Below are positions 42,590-50,587 of a DNA stretch of 53,661 nucleotides, in pieces. This stretch comes from Myxococcales bacterium (GTDB lineage: Bacteria > Myxococcota_A > Polyangia > Polyangiales > Polyangiaceae): the NCBI GenBank assembly GCA_016794325.1, contig JAEUKG010000192.1, positions 1 to 53,661 on the forward strand, read 5' to 3'. The notes beneath the pieces were generated by a model. It was not told the origin of the DNA. It worked only from the letters and a program-made list of their open reading frames with translations, and did not search any database. The position numbers and the translations under genes were made by a program. Within the stretch, counting starts at the first letter, position 1. Each line of letters starts with the position of its first letter.

Positions 42590-43482
42590 GCGCGGCGGGA
42601 TCGTTCGGGCCGACCGAGCTCGGGAGGACGGGCCTCCGGGTCAGCCGCATCGGCGTCGCCTCGAGCTACGGCGTGGGCGGCCGCGACCTCGAGCGCGCCC
42701 ACGAGCGGGGCGTCTCCTTCTTCTTCTGGGGCCTCCGGCGCCGCGGCGATTTCGGGCGCGGGCTCGCGCGGATCGCGAAGAAGGACCGCGCCGGGGTCGT
42801 CATCGGGATCCAGAGCTACACCCGCGTCGGCTTCTTGATGAAGCCGTCCGTGCACCTCGCGCTGCGGGCGCTCGGCACCGACTACGTCGACCTCCTGAGC
42901 CTCGGCTGGTGGAACACGATGCCGCCCGCCCGCGTCGTGGACGCGGCGCTCGCGCTGCGCGAGGCGGGGCGCGTGCGCCACATCGTCGTCTCGTCGCACG
43001 AGCGGACCCTCTTGCCGCGGCTCGCGAAGGTGGCGGGCATCGACGGGTTGATGGTGCGCTACAACGCCGCCCACACCGGCGCCGAGCGCGAGGTCTTCCC
43101 CCACGTGGCCGAGGAGCGCCCGGGCGTGCTCGCCTTCACCGCGACCCGGTGGGGATCGCTCCTCGATCGGGCCCTCGTGCCCCCCGGCGAGGCGGTGCCG
43201 CGCGCGAGCGACTGCTACCGCTTCGTGCTCTCGAGCCCGCACGTCCACGCCACCCTCGCGGGCCCGAAGAACGGCGCGGAGCTCGACGAGGCGATGGCGG
43301 CGCTCGAGCGCGGCCCGATGGACGAAGAGGAGATGGCGTGGATGCGTCGCGTCGGTCGCGCGGTCCGCGAGGACACCCGCGCCCACCGCGCGATGGGCCT
43401 CGTCGATCGCGCGCGGGCGTCGCTCTTCGGCGGGCCGACGCCCGCCCTCCCCGCGGGCGCGGCGCAGCGACCGGCCCCGTAG
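42586..43482 (+). CDS. Aldo/keto-reductase-fold protein, catalytic tetrad absent
   Basis: 298 aa from GTG 42586, overlapping the SDR gene by 4 bp. The AKR scaffold is clear: ELGRTGLRVSRIGVASSYGV, LALRALGTDYVDLL, LREAGRVRHIVVSSH, MVRYNAAHTGAEREVFP. All four catalytic positions differ: where family members read FIDTAEVYG this protein reads FFFWGLRRRG (Asp to F47, Tyr to R52), the Lys of IATKVG is Q76 (IGIQSY) and the His of LYQIHRPD is G107 (LLSLGWWN). It probably is not a normal reductase; it may bind the SDR's substrate or cofactor, or have a new activity. Translational coupling to the SDR supports a shared task. Confidence 0.82.
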   Translation: MSAAGSFGPTELGRTGLRVSRIGVASSYGVGGRDLERAHERGVSFFFWGLRRRGDFGRGLARIAKKDRAGVVIGIQSYTRVGFLMKPSVHLALRALGTDYVDLLSLGWWNTMPPARVVDAALALREAGRVRHIVVSSHERTLLPRLAKVAGIDGLMVRYNAAHTGAEREVFPHVAEERPGVLAFTATRWGSLLDRALVPPGEAVPRASDCYRFVLSSPHVHATLAGPKNGAELDEAMAALERGPMDEEEMAWMRRVGRAVREDTRAHRAMGLVDRARASLFGGPTPALPAGAAQRPAP

Positions 43483-43485
43483 GAG

Positions 43486-44688
43486 CTACTTCAGGATCGT
43501 CGCCGTCGGCAGCTTGGGGGCGTTGACGCCGATCGGCTTCTCGAGCTTGGAGACGTTGGCGGCGTCGACGGTCACGGTCTCGGACGTGTTCTGCACCACG
43601 ACCTTGAGCTGCTCGCCGGTGGTCTGGACGCGTCCGCCGACGAAGATGATCCCGCGGGTGCCGTTGTCGACGAGCGCCGCCGCGCGGGCGTTGCCGGAGA
43701 GGTCCACGTTTTCGAGCTTCACGTCGCCGCTCTGACCGAAGAGGCCGATGCCGTCGCCGACCTGCTCGGTCTGCCCGAGGTTGGTGACGGTGGGCGAAGC
43801 CTGTGTATCTTGCACGCGTCCGCCGACGAAGATGATCCCGCGCGCCTCGAGGCCGCCGACGCCGACGATGCGGTTCTTCGAGAAGACCGACGAGCCCTCG
43901 ATGCGGAGGGACGGCTTGTCGAGCGTCCCCTTCAAGCGCTGGGCCCAGAGGCCGCGCTCGCTGTTCTCGGTGACCTGCACGTCCTTGAGGACGCCGCCGG
44001 TCGCCTCGCCGTCGAGGAGGATGCCGACGCCCTGGTTGCGCGCGACGACGACGCCGGTGAGGTCCACGCGCGCGCCGTCTTGCGCGACGACGCCGGCGGC
44101 GACCGCGAGGCCGGTGCTCGCGTGGTCACGGCTCTCGCCGCTCGTCCAGGAGACGTGCGCGCCGCTCACCCAGAGGCCCATCTGGCTCTGCGAGAGCTTG
44201 ACCTGGGTGAGCTCGACGGTGGCGTCCGCGGGCTCGACGCACGCGGGGCTGCACAAGACGGCGACCGCCGCGCTCCCCGCTCCGGTGATCGAGACGTCGC
44301 GGACCTTGGCCCTGGGCCCGCGCACGGCGACCCCGACGCCCTTCGAGGTCTGGATCTGGATGCCGACGAGCTGCGCGCCCTCGGCGAGGGTGACCACCGG
44401 CTCCTCGCTCGCCCCGGTGAACACCGGGCGCTCGCCCTTGCCCGCGGCGAACGTCACGCCCTTGGGGACGGAGATCGCGGCGGGAGTGGCCGGGCCCCCT
44501 TTGAGGACGACGCACGTGCCCGGCGTCGCGTTGGCGAGCTCGCGCTGCGCCCAGGCGCCGTCACCGACGGCGACGACGCTCGAGCAGGTCACGCCGTCGG
44601 GGGCTTGCGCCGGCTCGTCGCTCGACTTGCAGGCCGAGGTGGCGACGGTCGCGGCGAGAGCAGCGAGGGTAAGGACGAACGAGCGCAT
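43486..44688 (-). CDS. Right-handed beta-helix (NosD/pectate-lyase-like) lipoprotein
   Basis: 400 aa. Lipobox TSAC, short linker, then repeated short strand segments typical of a parallel beta-helix: VVLKGGPATPAAISVP, VGIQIQTSKGVGVAVRG, VRDVSITGAGSAAVAV, VDLTGVVVARNQGVGILLDG, LKDVQVTENSERGLWAQ. Two rungs are almost copies of each other (RGIIFVGGRVQDTQ and RGIIFVGGRVQTTG), matched by a 29-bp exact DNA repeat. No catalytic residues are apparent, so a binding or structural role is likely. The gene ends 3 bp after the convergent AKR-like gene. The ATG at 44688 fits the signal peptide. Confidence 0.8.
   Translation of the reverse strand: MRSFVLTLAALAATVATSACKSSDEPAQAPDGVTCSSVVAVGDGAWAQRELANATPGTCVVLKGGPATPAAISVPKGVTFAAGKGERPVFTGASEEPVVTLAEGAQLVGIQIQTSKGVGVAVRGPRAKVRDVSITGAGSAAVAVLCSPACVEPADATVELTQVKLSQSQMGLWVSGAHVSWTSGESRDHASTGLAVAAGVVAQDGARVDLTGVVVARNQGVGILLDGEATGGVLKDVQVTENSERGLWAQRLKGTLDKPSLRIEGSSVFSKNRIVGVGGLEARGIIFVGGRVQDTQASPTVTNLGQTEQVGDGIGLFGQSGDVKLENVDLSGNARAAALVDNGTRGIIFVGGRVQTTGEQLKVVVQNTSETVTVDAANVSKLEKPIGVNAPKLPTATILK
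43628..43842 (-). repeat. 29-bp exact direct repeat inside the beta-helix gene
   Basis: The 29-bp stretches at 43628-43656 and 43814-43842 are identical and encode the matching rungs with core RGIIFVGGRV. The rest of the intervening sequence differs, so the repeat is a local duplication or gene-conversion trace, not a tandem array. Confidence 0.9.
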
Positions 44689-44712
44689 GGCATTCGTAGT
44701 GTACGCCCCCCA

Positions 44713-44734
44713 CGCGCAGGACCTCCCCTGCGCG
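44713..44734. terminator. Hairpin after the duplicated lipoprotein gene
   Basis: CGCGCAGG (44713-44720) and CCTGCGCG (44727-44734), an 8-bp stem with a 6-nt loop, lie between the two minus-strand genes, downstream of the one at 44782-45615. No T tract follows, so termination is only plausible. Confidence 0.4.
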
Positions 44735-44781
44735 CGCGAGCGCGACGATCGATGACGAAAAATGTGGGTTGTTACGGGATC

Positions 44782-45615
44782 TTACTTGAGCCACCGGAGG
44801 CGGCTCTCGACGGTGGCGAGGGCGCCCATGTCGAGGGTGAGCTTGCCGACCTTCTTGTCGCTGACGGACAGGGTGCCGGTCGCCTTCCCGGTCGACGCGC
44901 CGCACATCGTGGTGATCTGCGCGGCCTCTTTCCCGCCGCGGGACAGCTCGATGATGCGCGCCGGCGGGCACTTCGGGGTGGGCTCGTTCGGGTCGACGGC
45001 GCGGAGCTCTTGGCCGACGTCGATGGCGCCGAGGATCTGCTGGACCGAGAGCGGATCTTGGGTGCCGGCGCTGCCGGTCATCGGCTTCACGAGGTGGATC
45101 GAGTCGACCTTGCCGAAGAGCACGTCCGAGACCTTCGCGGGCTTGGCGAGCTCCGCCTCGAGCGCGCCCACGTCACCGTCGATGAGGTAGCTCTTGCCCG
45201 CGAACTGCACCGAGCCCTTGTGGACCCCTGTGCGCTCGCCGCCGCCGCACATGAGCCCCGCGCTCGCGAGCGCGTCGCCCTTCGCGTCGAGGATCTCGAT
45301 GCGGTAGCCGGGCATGCAGCGGAAGCCGCCCTCGGCCGGGATCTTGTTGCGCGAGCCGAGGCCGAGCGCGCGGAGCGCCTTGCCGACCTTCGCCGGGTCG
45401 CCGATCGTGACGTCGCGGACGCGGATGGCGGCGACCTCACCGAGGAGCTTCGACTTCACCGTCCCGTTGGCGGCGACGACCTCGTCCTCACCCTCACCCG
45501 TCCCGTCTTCGGCGGCGGCCGGCTCTTCGGCCGAAGCAGCGCAACCCGAGATCGCCCCCGCGCCGAGCAGGAGAGAGGCAACGAGAGCGAGGCGGGCGAA
45601 GTTCGAGGCGGTCAT
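44782..45615 (-). CDS. Lipoprotein with two copies of one domain
   Basis: 277 aa. Signal peptide with lipobox ISGC, an acidic linker (EEPAAAEDGTGEGEDE), then two similar halves of about 105 residues. Both have an initial LGEVAAIRV / FGKVDSIHL strand, a Cys-Pro pair (RCMPGYRIEI / KCPPARIIEL), an MCG near the middle (LMCGGGERTG / TMCGASTGKA) and a final AL..E..L helix. I do not know the family. The upstream region carries a direct/inverted GTAGGC repeat that may be an operator. Confidence 0.75.
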   Translation of the reverse strand: MTASNFARLALVASLLLGAGAISGCAASAEEPAAAEDGTGEGEDEVVAANGTVKSKLLGEVAAIRVRDVTIGDPAKVGKALRALGLGSRNKIPAEGGFRCMPGYRIEILDAKGDALASAGLMCGGGERTGVHKGSVQFAGKSYLIDGDVGALEAELAKPAKVSDVLFGKVDSIHLVKPMTGSAGTQDPLSVQQILGAIDVGQELRAVDPNEPTPKCPPARIIELSRGGKEAAQITTMCGASTGKATGTLSVSDKKVGKLTLDMGALATVESRLRWLK

Positions 45616-45631
45616 GGCGGCTCCGGGGCTG

Positions 45632-45668
45632 GTAGGCTTGCGTAGGCTTCAGTAGGCAGGTTGCCTAC
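45632..45668. repeat. GTAGGC repeats with 10-bp period upstream of a lipoprotein gene
   Basis: GTAGGC occurs at 45632, 45642 and 45652, exactly one helical turn apart, and the third copy forms a hairpin with GCCTAC (45663-45668). The block ends 17 bp before the minus-strand ATG at 45615. It looks like a multi-site activator or repressor binding region. Confidence 0.6.
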
Positions 45669-45748
45669 ATCCGCGCACCAGGTAGGTGACACACTTCACG
45701 ATGCGGTCAACCCGAAATCGAACGGGCCGATCCCCCTCCTCCAGAATT

Positions 45749-45770
45749 GGGCAGCTTGCTGCCTATTTTT
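45749..45770. repeat. Solitary copy of the GGCAGCTTGCTGCC hairpin repeat
   Basis: GGCAGCTTGCTGCC at 45750-45763, preceded by CCGATCC, a CT-rich run and GAATTG, and followed by TATTTTT and then a GGCTGATCC. It matches the tandem unit at 11680-11910 over its conserved parts. As at the array, it lies between divergent genes (45615 minus, 45823 plus). Confidence 0.85.
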
Positions 45771-45822
45771 CGAAGGCTGATCCCCGCCCCAGGGTGGAGC
45801 GCCCCTGTATGATGATTCCTTA

Positions 45823-46932
45823 ATGAATTTCGACGACACGGTGGCCCGGCAGAGGCTCCGCGACTTCTGGGAGCTCGGGGCCTCGTTCGGCATGGAGCGT
45901 GGGCGGCTCCAGGTCTACCTGAACGAGATCGTGAGCGACCGCTACCAGCTCGTGAAGGGGCTGCAGCTCTTGCGCGACGAGCTCATGTTCGCCGACCCGA
46001 AGACCGCGGCGCACGCCGGCGACGTCGCGCGGTGCGCGGCTGACCTCACCGTCCCCACCGTCGTCACGACGATGGCGTACACCAACTGCGGCGACCGCAT
46101 CCACCAAGGTGAGGTCGAGATGTTCCGCAAGGTGGTGGCGGCGCGCTTCGCCACCGTCTCCGAGCTCGGCGACCTCAAGCTCGAGTCGTTCTCGCCCACC
46201 GGCGGCGGCACCGACGACGGCGCGACGCTCGCCCACGTCACCGTCGCGCACCAGCTCGACGAGTCGCTCCGCGAGCGCATCTACGCGGGCAACCCGTCGT
46301 CGTTCGTCCTCGTCGGTATCGATCTCAAGACCCACGTCGGTCGGCTCGACGGCGACGAGCGCATGGAGCTCGGGCGCACGCGCGAGAGCATGTGGCGCGA
46401 GCCTCGGACCGCGTGCGGCGCGATCGTGGGCACGCTCTCGGCGTACAACCCCGACAACGCGGTCCACCGGCGGCTCCGGAGCGACCTCGGTGAGGAGAAC
46501 TTCGAGCTCCTGCGCTCGGGCACGATCAAGACCCGCGAGGGCATCGACATGGCCCCCGCGGTGGCGGCGGCGATCGTCGCCGTGCAGGGCATGCTCAACA
46601 CCGCGAGCGCCCTCGCCCACGAGCTCGACGCGCGCGGCCTGGCCCACCTCACCGCGAGCACCACCGTGAACCGCACGTCGCGTGACGACACCGTGCTCTA
46701 CCTCGCGCGGGCCACCGTGTTCATGGGGGAGGTCAAGGTGCAGGGCTTCGGCACCGACGCGACCCAATACGGGGGAGAGCTCGTGCGGCACGACGGCGAC
46801 TCCCGCCTGCGGCTCGTCTACGAGGGCCACGAGATGCAGGATTTTCCCGTGGAGACGAGCCCGTATTCGGTGCGCTACTCCCGCTTCGACATGATGCCGG
46901 CGGCGGGGTTCCGGAGCCCGGAGGGCGAGTAG
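45823..46932 (+). CDS. Uncharacterised soluble protein, 369 aa
   Basis: 369 aa from ATG 45823, no signal peptide and no membrane segment. The N-terminal part is helical (RLRDFWELGASFGMERGRLQ, VYLNEIVSDRYQLVKGLQLL); the middle has THVGRLDGDERMELGRTRES and a long LEENFELLRSGTIKTREG; the C-terminal half has VAAAIVAVQGMLNTASALAH and strand-rich ends. I do not recognise a family. A TATGAT hexamer (45808-45813) ends only 9 bp before the ATG, so the message may be leaderless. It ends 3 bp from the convergent bestrophin gene. Confidence 0.7.
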   Translation: MNFDDTVARQRLRDFWELGASFGMERGRLQVYLNEIVSDRYQLVKGLQLLRDELMFADPKTAAHAGDVARCAADLTVPTVVTTMAYTNCGDRIHQGEVEMFRKVVAARFATVSELGDLKLESFSPTGGGTDDGATLAHVTVAHQLDESLRERIYAGNPSSFVLVGIDLKTHVGRLDGDERMELGRTRESMWREPRTACGAIVGTLSAYNPDNAVHRRLRSDLGEENFELLRSGTIKTREGIDMAPAVAAAIVAVQGMLNTASALAHELDARGLAHLTASTTVNRTSRDDTVLYLARATVFMGEVKVQGFGTDATQYGGELVRHDGDSRLRLVYEGHEMQDFPVETSPYSVRYSRFDMMPAAGFRSPEGE

Positions 46933-46935
46933 CCG

Positions 46936-47964
46936 TCACACCAGGATGCCGTGCTTCGGCTTCACCGGCTTCGGGAGATCGGGCTCGCCGAGGCGCGCGC
47001 GGAGGTTGATCTCGATCGTGCGCGAGATCGACGACAGCGGGAGATCGTTCGTGTCGAGGCCGAAGGGCTGCTCGATCTCCTCGCCGATCGCGTCGAGTCC
47101 GAAGAGCGCGTACGAGACGAAGAGCACGACCACCGGCGTCGCCCAGCCGATCGAATCGGCGACGCCGAACGGCAGGAGCATGCAGTAGACGGCGACGATG
47201 CGGTGCATGAGCACCGTGTACGAGAACGGGATCGGCGTCGACTTGATGCGCTCGCACGCGCCTTGGACGTCGGTGAGCGACGTGAGCGAGGCCTCGACGA
47301 CAGGGACGTGGAGCTCCGAGATCCAGGCGCGGGCGCGGGCGCCGCGGAGGAGCTCGCCCATCTCGTGCAGGATCGCGTAAGGGACGTTGGGCTCTTGCGC
47401 GGTCCGGAGGAGCACGTCGGTCGCGAGCCGGTGCTCGGTGGGGTGGTCGAACGCCTCGCCGCGCAGGTGGAGCCGCAGGCAGTGGACGTAGAGGACGAGG
47501 GTGTGGACGAAGCGCTCCCGGTACGCGTTCACGTCGTCGACGGTCGCGCCCTCGGCGTCGAGGGGGCCGATGAGGGTGAGCACCTGCCGGGTGAGGCTGC
47601 GCGACGTGTTCACGAGCGAGCCCCAGAGCTTGCGCGCCTCCCAGAAGCGGTCGTACGCCGCCGAGTTCCGGAAGCCGAGGAAGATGCCGAGCGGGAGGCC
47701 GATGAGCGCGAACGGGGTCTGCGTGAGCGAGATGTGGACGGCGGGGATCGAGCGGTACAGGACGGTGGTCCCGATCGAGAGGACGGTCACGGTGAGCACA
47801 CGTCGCCAAATGTGCGGCAGCACCATCCCGCTGAAGATGGTGCGTATCCACGTCCGCTTCTCGCCGATGAACACGGCGTAAGTATCGAACGGCGGGTCGC
47901 CGGAGGTGGAGTTTCTGGGCAAGCCGTCCTTGGCCGACGCTTTGCCCACGAACAAGGACACCAT
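46936..47964 (-). CDS. Bestrophin-family anion channel
   Basis: 342 aa if started at ATG 47964. Bestrophin/RFP-TM pattern: RTIFSGMVLPHIWRRVLTV and VLSIGTTVLYRSI near the N-terminus, then LPLGIFLGFRNSAAYDRFWE and ARKLWGSLVNTSRSLTRQVL, a helical middle, and IPFSYTVLMHRIVAVYCMLL before the C-terminal helices. Prokaryotic members are pentameric cation or anion channels (KpBest type). The true start is uncertain: the ATG at 47964 is separated by one base from the cytochrome start, and an upstream ATG (47985) or a downstream GTG (47949) are possible. It is divergent from the cytochrome gene. Confidence 0.85.
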   Translation of the reverse strand: MVSLFVGKASAKDGLPRNSTSGDPPFDTYAVFIGEKRTWIRTIFSGMVLPHIWRRVLTVTVLSIGTTVLYRSIPAVHISLTQTPFALIGLPLGIFLGFRNSAAYDRFWEARKLWGSLVNTSRSLTRQVLTLIGPLDAEGATVDDVNAYRERFVHTLVLYVHCLRLHLRGEAFDHPTEHRLATDVLLRTAQEPNVPYAILHEMGELLRGARARAWISELHVPVVEASLTSLTDVQGACERIKSTPIPFSYTVLMHRIVAVYCMLLPFGVADSIGWATPVVVLFVSYALFGLDAIGEEIEQPFGLDTNDLPLSSISRTIEINLRARLGEPDLPKPVKPKHGILV

Positions 47965-47965
47965 A

Positions 47966-49756
47966 ATGAAATCCAATACTTCCATGCGCTTCGTGCGCAG
48001 GGCTTGCGCACGCGGCGCAGTGGTTGCGCTCGTGCTCGGGACGGCCGTTTTGGCCGCGGTGGGGTGCGATTCGGACGGAGGTGAGGGGTCGTCGTCCGGC
48101 GGCAGCAGCAGCGGCGACGGCGGCGGGACGGCATCGACGAAGCCGGCGTGGATGGGGCTCACCGGCGCTCGCCAGGCCGACCTCCCCCACGAGACCCCAG
48201 GCGTGACGACGAGCTTCGTCACCGGCGAGCAGTGCCGCCAGTGCCATCAAGCGAACGAGGCGAACAAGAACGCCGTCCGCGACGCGAAGGGCCGCGACGT
48301 GTCGCCGGGGACGACGTGGCGAAAGAGCATGATGGGCCTCGCCGCGCGAGACCCCTTCTACCTCGCCGCGTGGGCCGAGGAGCGCGTGACGATGCCCGGG
48401 ATCAAGGGCGCGATCGACGGCGTCTGCTCGCGCTGCCACGCGACCGCCGGCAACGTGGAGACGGGCGGGAAGCTGAGCTTCGAGGACCTCGTCTCGGGCA
48501 CGTCGAACGAGGCGCGCGTGGCGCGCGACGGCGTCACGTGCACGGTCTGCCATCAGATCCAGGCGGCGGGCCTCGGCACGCCCGCGTCCTTCACCGGCGG
48601 GTTCACGATCGGCGCGTCGCGCGAGCTCTACGGGCCTCACCTCGGGCCAGCAACGGGGCCGATGACGCTCATCGTCAACTACACGCCGGTGTACTCGAAC
48701 CACGTGGTCAAGAGCTCGTTCTGCGCGACGTGCCACACCGTGATCACCCCCGCGCGCGACGACGCGGGCGCGCTCGTCGGCGCTCAGTTCCCGGAGCAGA
48801 CGCCGTACCTCGAGTGGCAGAACTCGGCGTTCCAGGACGAGGTCCCCCCGACCGGGCCGCGCGCGATGAGCTGCGTCGGCTGCCACGCGCCGGCGTACGA
48901 CGACGACAACCAGGGCATCAAGACCGCCCTCTCGGTGAACCCGACCGGCCTCGCCGCGCGCGACCCCTTCGGGCGGCACCACTTCGCGGGCGGCAGCTCC
49001 AGCATGCTCCGCCTCATGGCCAAGAACGCAGCCTGGGTGGGCACCGACGTCGCGCCCTCCGAGCTCGAAGACCAGGCCAAGCGCAGCGACGCGCACCTCT
49101 CCAAGGCGGCCGAGCTCGCGGTGGTGGAGCAGAAGCGCGAGGGCGGGACGCTCATCGTGCGGGTGAAGGTCACGAACAGCACCGGCCACAAGCTTCCGAC
49201 GGGCTACCCCTCACGCCGCATGTGGCTCCACCTCGCGGTGAAGGACGGCGCAACGACGACCTGGGAGTCGGGCGCGTGGGACGCGTACGGCCGCATCGTC
49301 GACGGGGCCAAGCTGGTCGACGTGCCCGGGACGTTCCAGCCGCATCGCGACGTGGTGAGCGCCCCCGGTGAGGTGCAGATCTGGGAGGGCGTGGCCGGCA
49401 AACAAGACGGGTCGATGGCGGGGAGGCTCCTCGAAGCCGCCAAATACGTCAAAGACGACCGCCTCCTGCCGGAGGGCTACAAGGCCGACCATAAGGTTGC
49501 AATTTACATGCGTCCGCAGGGGGTCGCCGGCGACCCCGACTTCGGCTCGAGCGACACCGTCACCTACAAGATCACGCCCGCGCCTCCGCCGGGGGCCGCC
49601 ATCGCGGTCGAGCTCGTGTACCAGTCGATCAAGCCGAGCGACCTCGACGCGCTCGCCAAGAAGCCGACGCCGATCGCCCTGAAGTTCTTCGATCTCGTCG
49701 AGAGCTCCCCCATCGTCCCGGTGGTGATGGTCCGAGCCGAGTCGCGCGCGCCGTAG
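47966..49756 (+). CDS. Five-haem c-type cytochrome lipoprotein
   Basis: 596 aa. Signal peptide with lipobox AAVGC (within MRFVRRACARGAVVALVLG), Gly/Ser linker, then five CxxCH motifs: CRQCH, CSRCH, CTVCH, CATCH and CVGCH. The C-terminal part has GHKLPTGYPSRRMWLHLAVK and a dehydrogenase-like beta domain with no further haems. The arrangement resembles the truncated cytochrome at the left edge of the window. It is probably an outer-membrane or periplasmic electron carrier. The ATG at 47966 has AAGGA about 7 bp upstream; an internal ATG (47984) would leave a shorter signal peptide. Codons around 49495-49510 are an A/T-rich island. Confidence 0.9.
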   Translation: MKSNTSMRFVRRACARGAVVALVLGTAVLAAVGCDSDGGEGSSSGGSSSGDGGGTASTKPAWMGLTGARQADLPHETPGVTTSFVTGEQCRQCHQANEANKNAVRDAKGRDVSPGTTWRKSMMGLAARDPFYLAAWAEERVTMPGIKGAIDGVCSRCHATAGNVETGGKLSFEDLVSGTSNEARVARDGVTCTVCHQIQAAGLGTPASFTGGFTIGASRELYGPHLGPATGPMTLIVNYTPVYSNHVVKSSFCATCHTVITPARDDAGALVGAQFPEQTPYLEWQNSAFQDEVPPTGPRAMSCVGCHAPAYDDDNQGIKTALSVNPTGLAARDPFGRHHFAGGSSSMLRLMAKNAAWVGTDVAPSELEDQAKRSDAHLSKAAELAVVEQKREGGTLIVRVKVTNSTGHKLPTGYPSRRMWLHLAVKDGATTTWESGAWDAYGRIVDGAKLVDVPGTFQPHRDVVSAPGEVQIWEGVAGKQDGSMAGRLLEAAKYVKDDRLLPEGYKADHKVAIYMRPQGVAGDPDFGSSDTVTYKITPAPPPGAAIAVELVYQSIKPSDLDALAKKPTPIALKFFDLVESSPIVPVVMVRAESRAP

Positions 49757-49790
49757 AGCGCCGCTCTCGGCCGACTGCTATGCTCGACCG

Positions 49791-50582
49791 ATGCGCCGAG
49801 GGTGGTGGGTGGGCGTTCTCCTCGTGGCCGTCGGCTGCGATCTCGACGGGCTGACCGGGAACCCGACGCCCGACGGCGGCGCGGTCGACGGCGGCGGCCC
49901 CCTGCCCGACGGGGGCGGCGTCGGAGGGGACGCCGGCGCGGGTGGAGACGCCGCACGTTCCCCCTGCGTCGGCGGGCCCCAGCGCTACTGCGACGACTTC
50001 GACGACCGCACGACGCCAGGCTCCTCGCTCTGGACCGCCGACGCGCGCAACGGCGGCGCAATCGTGATCGACAAGCTCGACGCGGTGTCGCGCCCGAGCT
50101 CGCTGCTCGCCACCCTCGACGCGCCCGACCCCAACCCCGGCGGGGCCCACCTCACGGCGACGGTGCCGCTGCCCGGCACCAAGGCCCGCGTCGAGATGCA
50201 GGTTCGGCTCACGACCGACAGCCTGGCGCCCGCCCAGGCGTGCCGGTTCTTCCAGATCTCCGGCGGCGGCGTGTTCGCGTTCGAGCTCGGCGCCGGCGCG
50301 GTCAGCCTCCACATGGTCGTGCCGCGCGCCGGCCAGCCTCCGCTCGACCAGCTCGTGGCGCTCGCGCCGTTTCCGCTGCAACGCTGGGTCAAGCTCGTGG
50401 CGGAGGTCACGTTCGACGCGGCCGCCGGCGCCGTCTTCGTGAGCGCCGACGGGAAGACCTTGTACGACATGAAGGGGATCACGACGCAGGGCCCCGGAGC
50501 CAGCGCGAGCTTCGCGGTCGCGATCGGCGCCGACGGAATCGGCAGGTGCAGCGCGCGCTTCGACGACGTGCTGGTGTTCTGA
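49791..50582 (+). CDS. Lipoprotein with a lectin/LamG-like beta-sandwich
   Basis: 263 aa. Short signal peptide with lipobox AVGC, a Gly/Asp-rich linker (PDGGAVDGGG repeats), then a strand-rich domain: YCDDFDDRTTPGSSLWTADA, VEMQVRLTTDSLAPAQ, FAFELGAGAVSLHMVVP, WVKLVAEVTFDAAAGAVFVS, CSARFDDVLVF. The last blocks match the concanavalin/LamG-like fold seen in many myxobacterial lipoproteins. It starts 34 bp after the cytochrome gene and is probably co-transcribed with it. No enzyme motif. Confidence 0.78.
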   Translation: MRRGWWVGVLLVAVGCDLDGLTGNPTPDGGAVDGGGPLPDGGGVGGDAGAGGDAARSPCVGGPQRYCDDFDDRTTPGSSLWTADARNGGAIVIDKLDAVSRPSSLLATLDAPDPNPGGAHLTATVPLPGTKARVEMQVRLTTDSLAPAQACRFFQISGGGVFAFELGAGAVSLHMVVPRAGQPPLDQLVALAPFPLQRWVKLVAEVTFDAAAGAVFVSADGKTLYDMKGITTQGPGASASFAVAIGADGIGRCSARFDDVLVF

Positions 50583-50587
50583 GGCTC

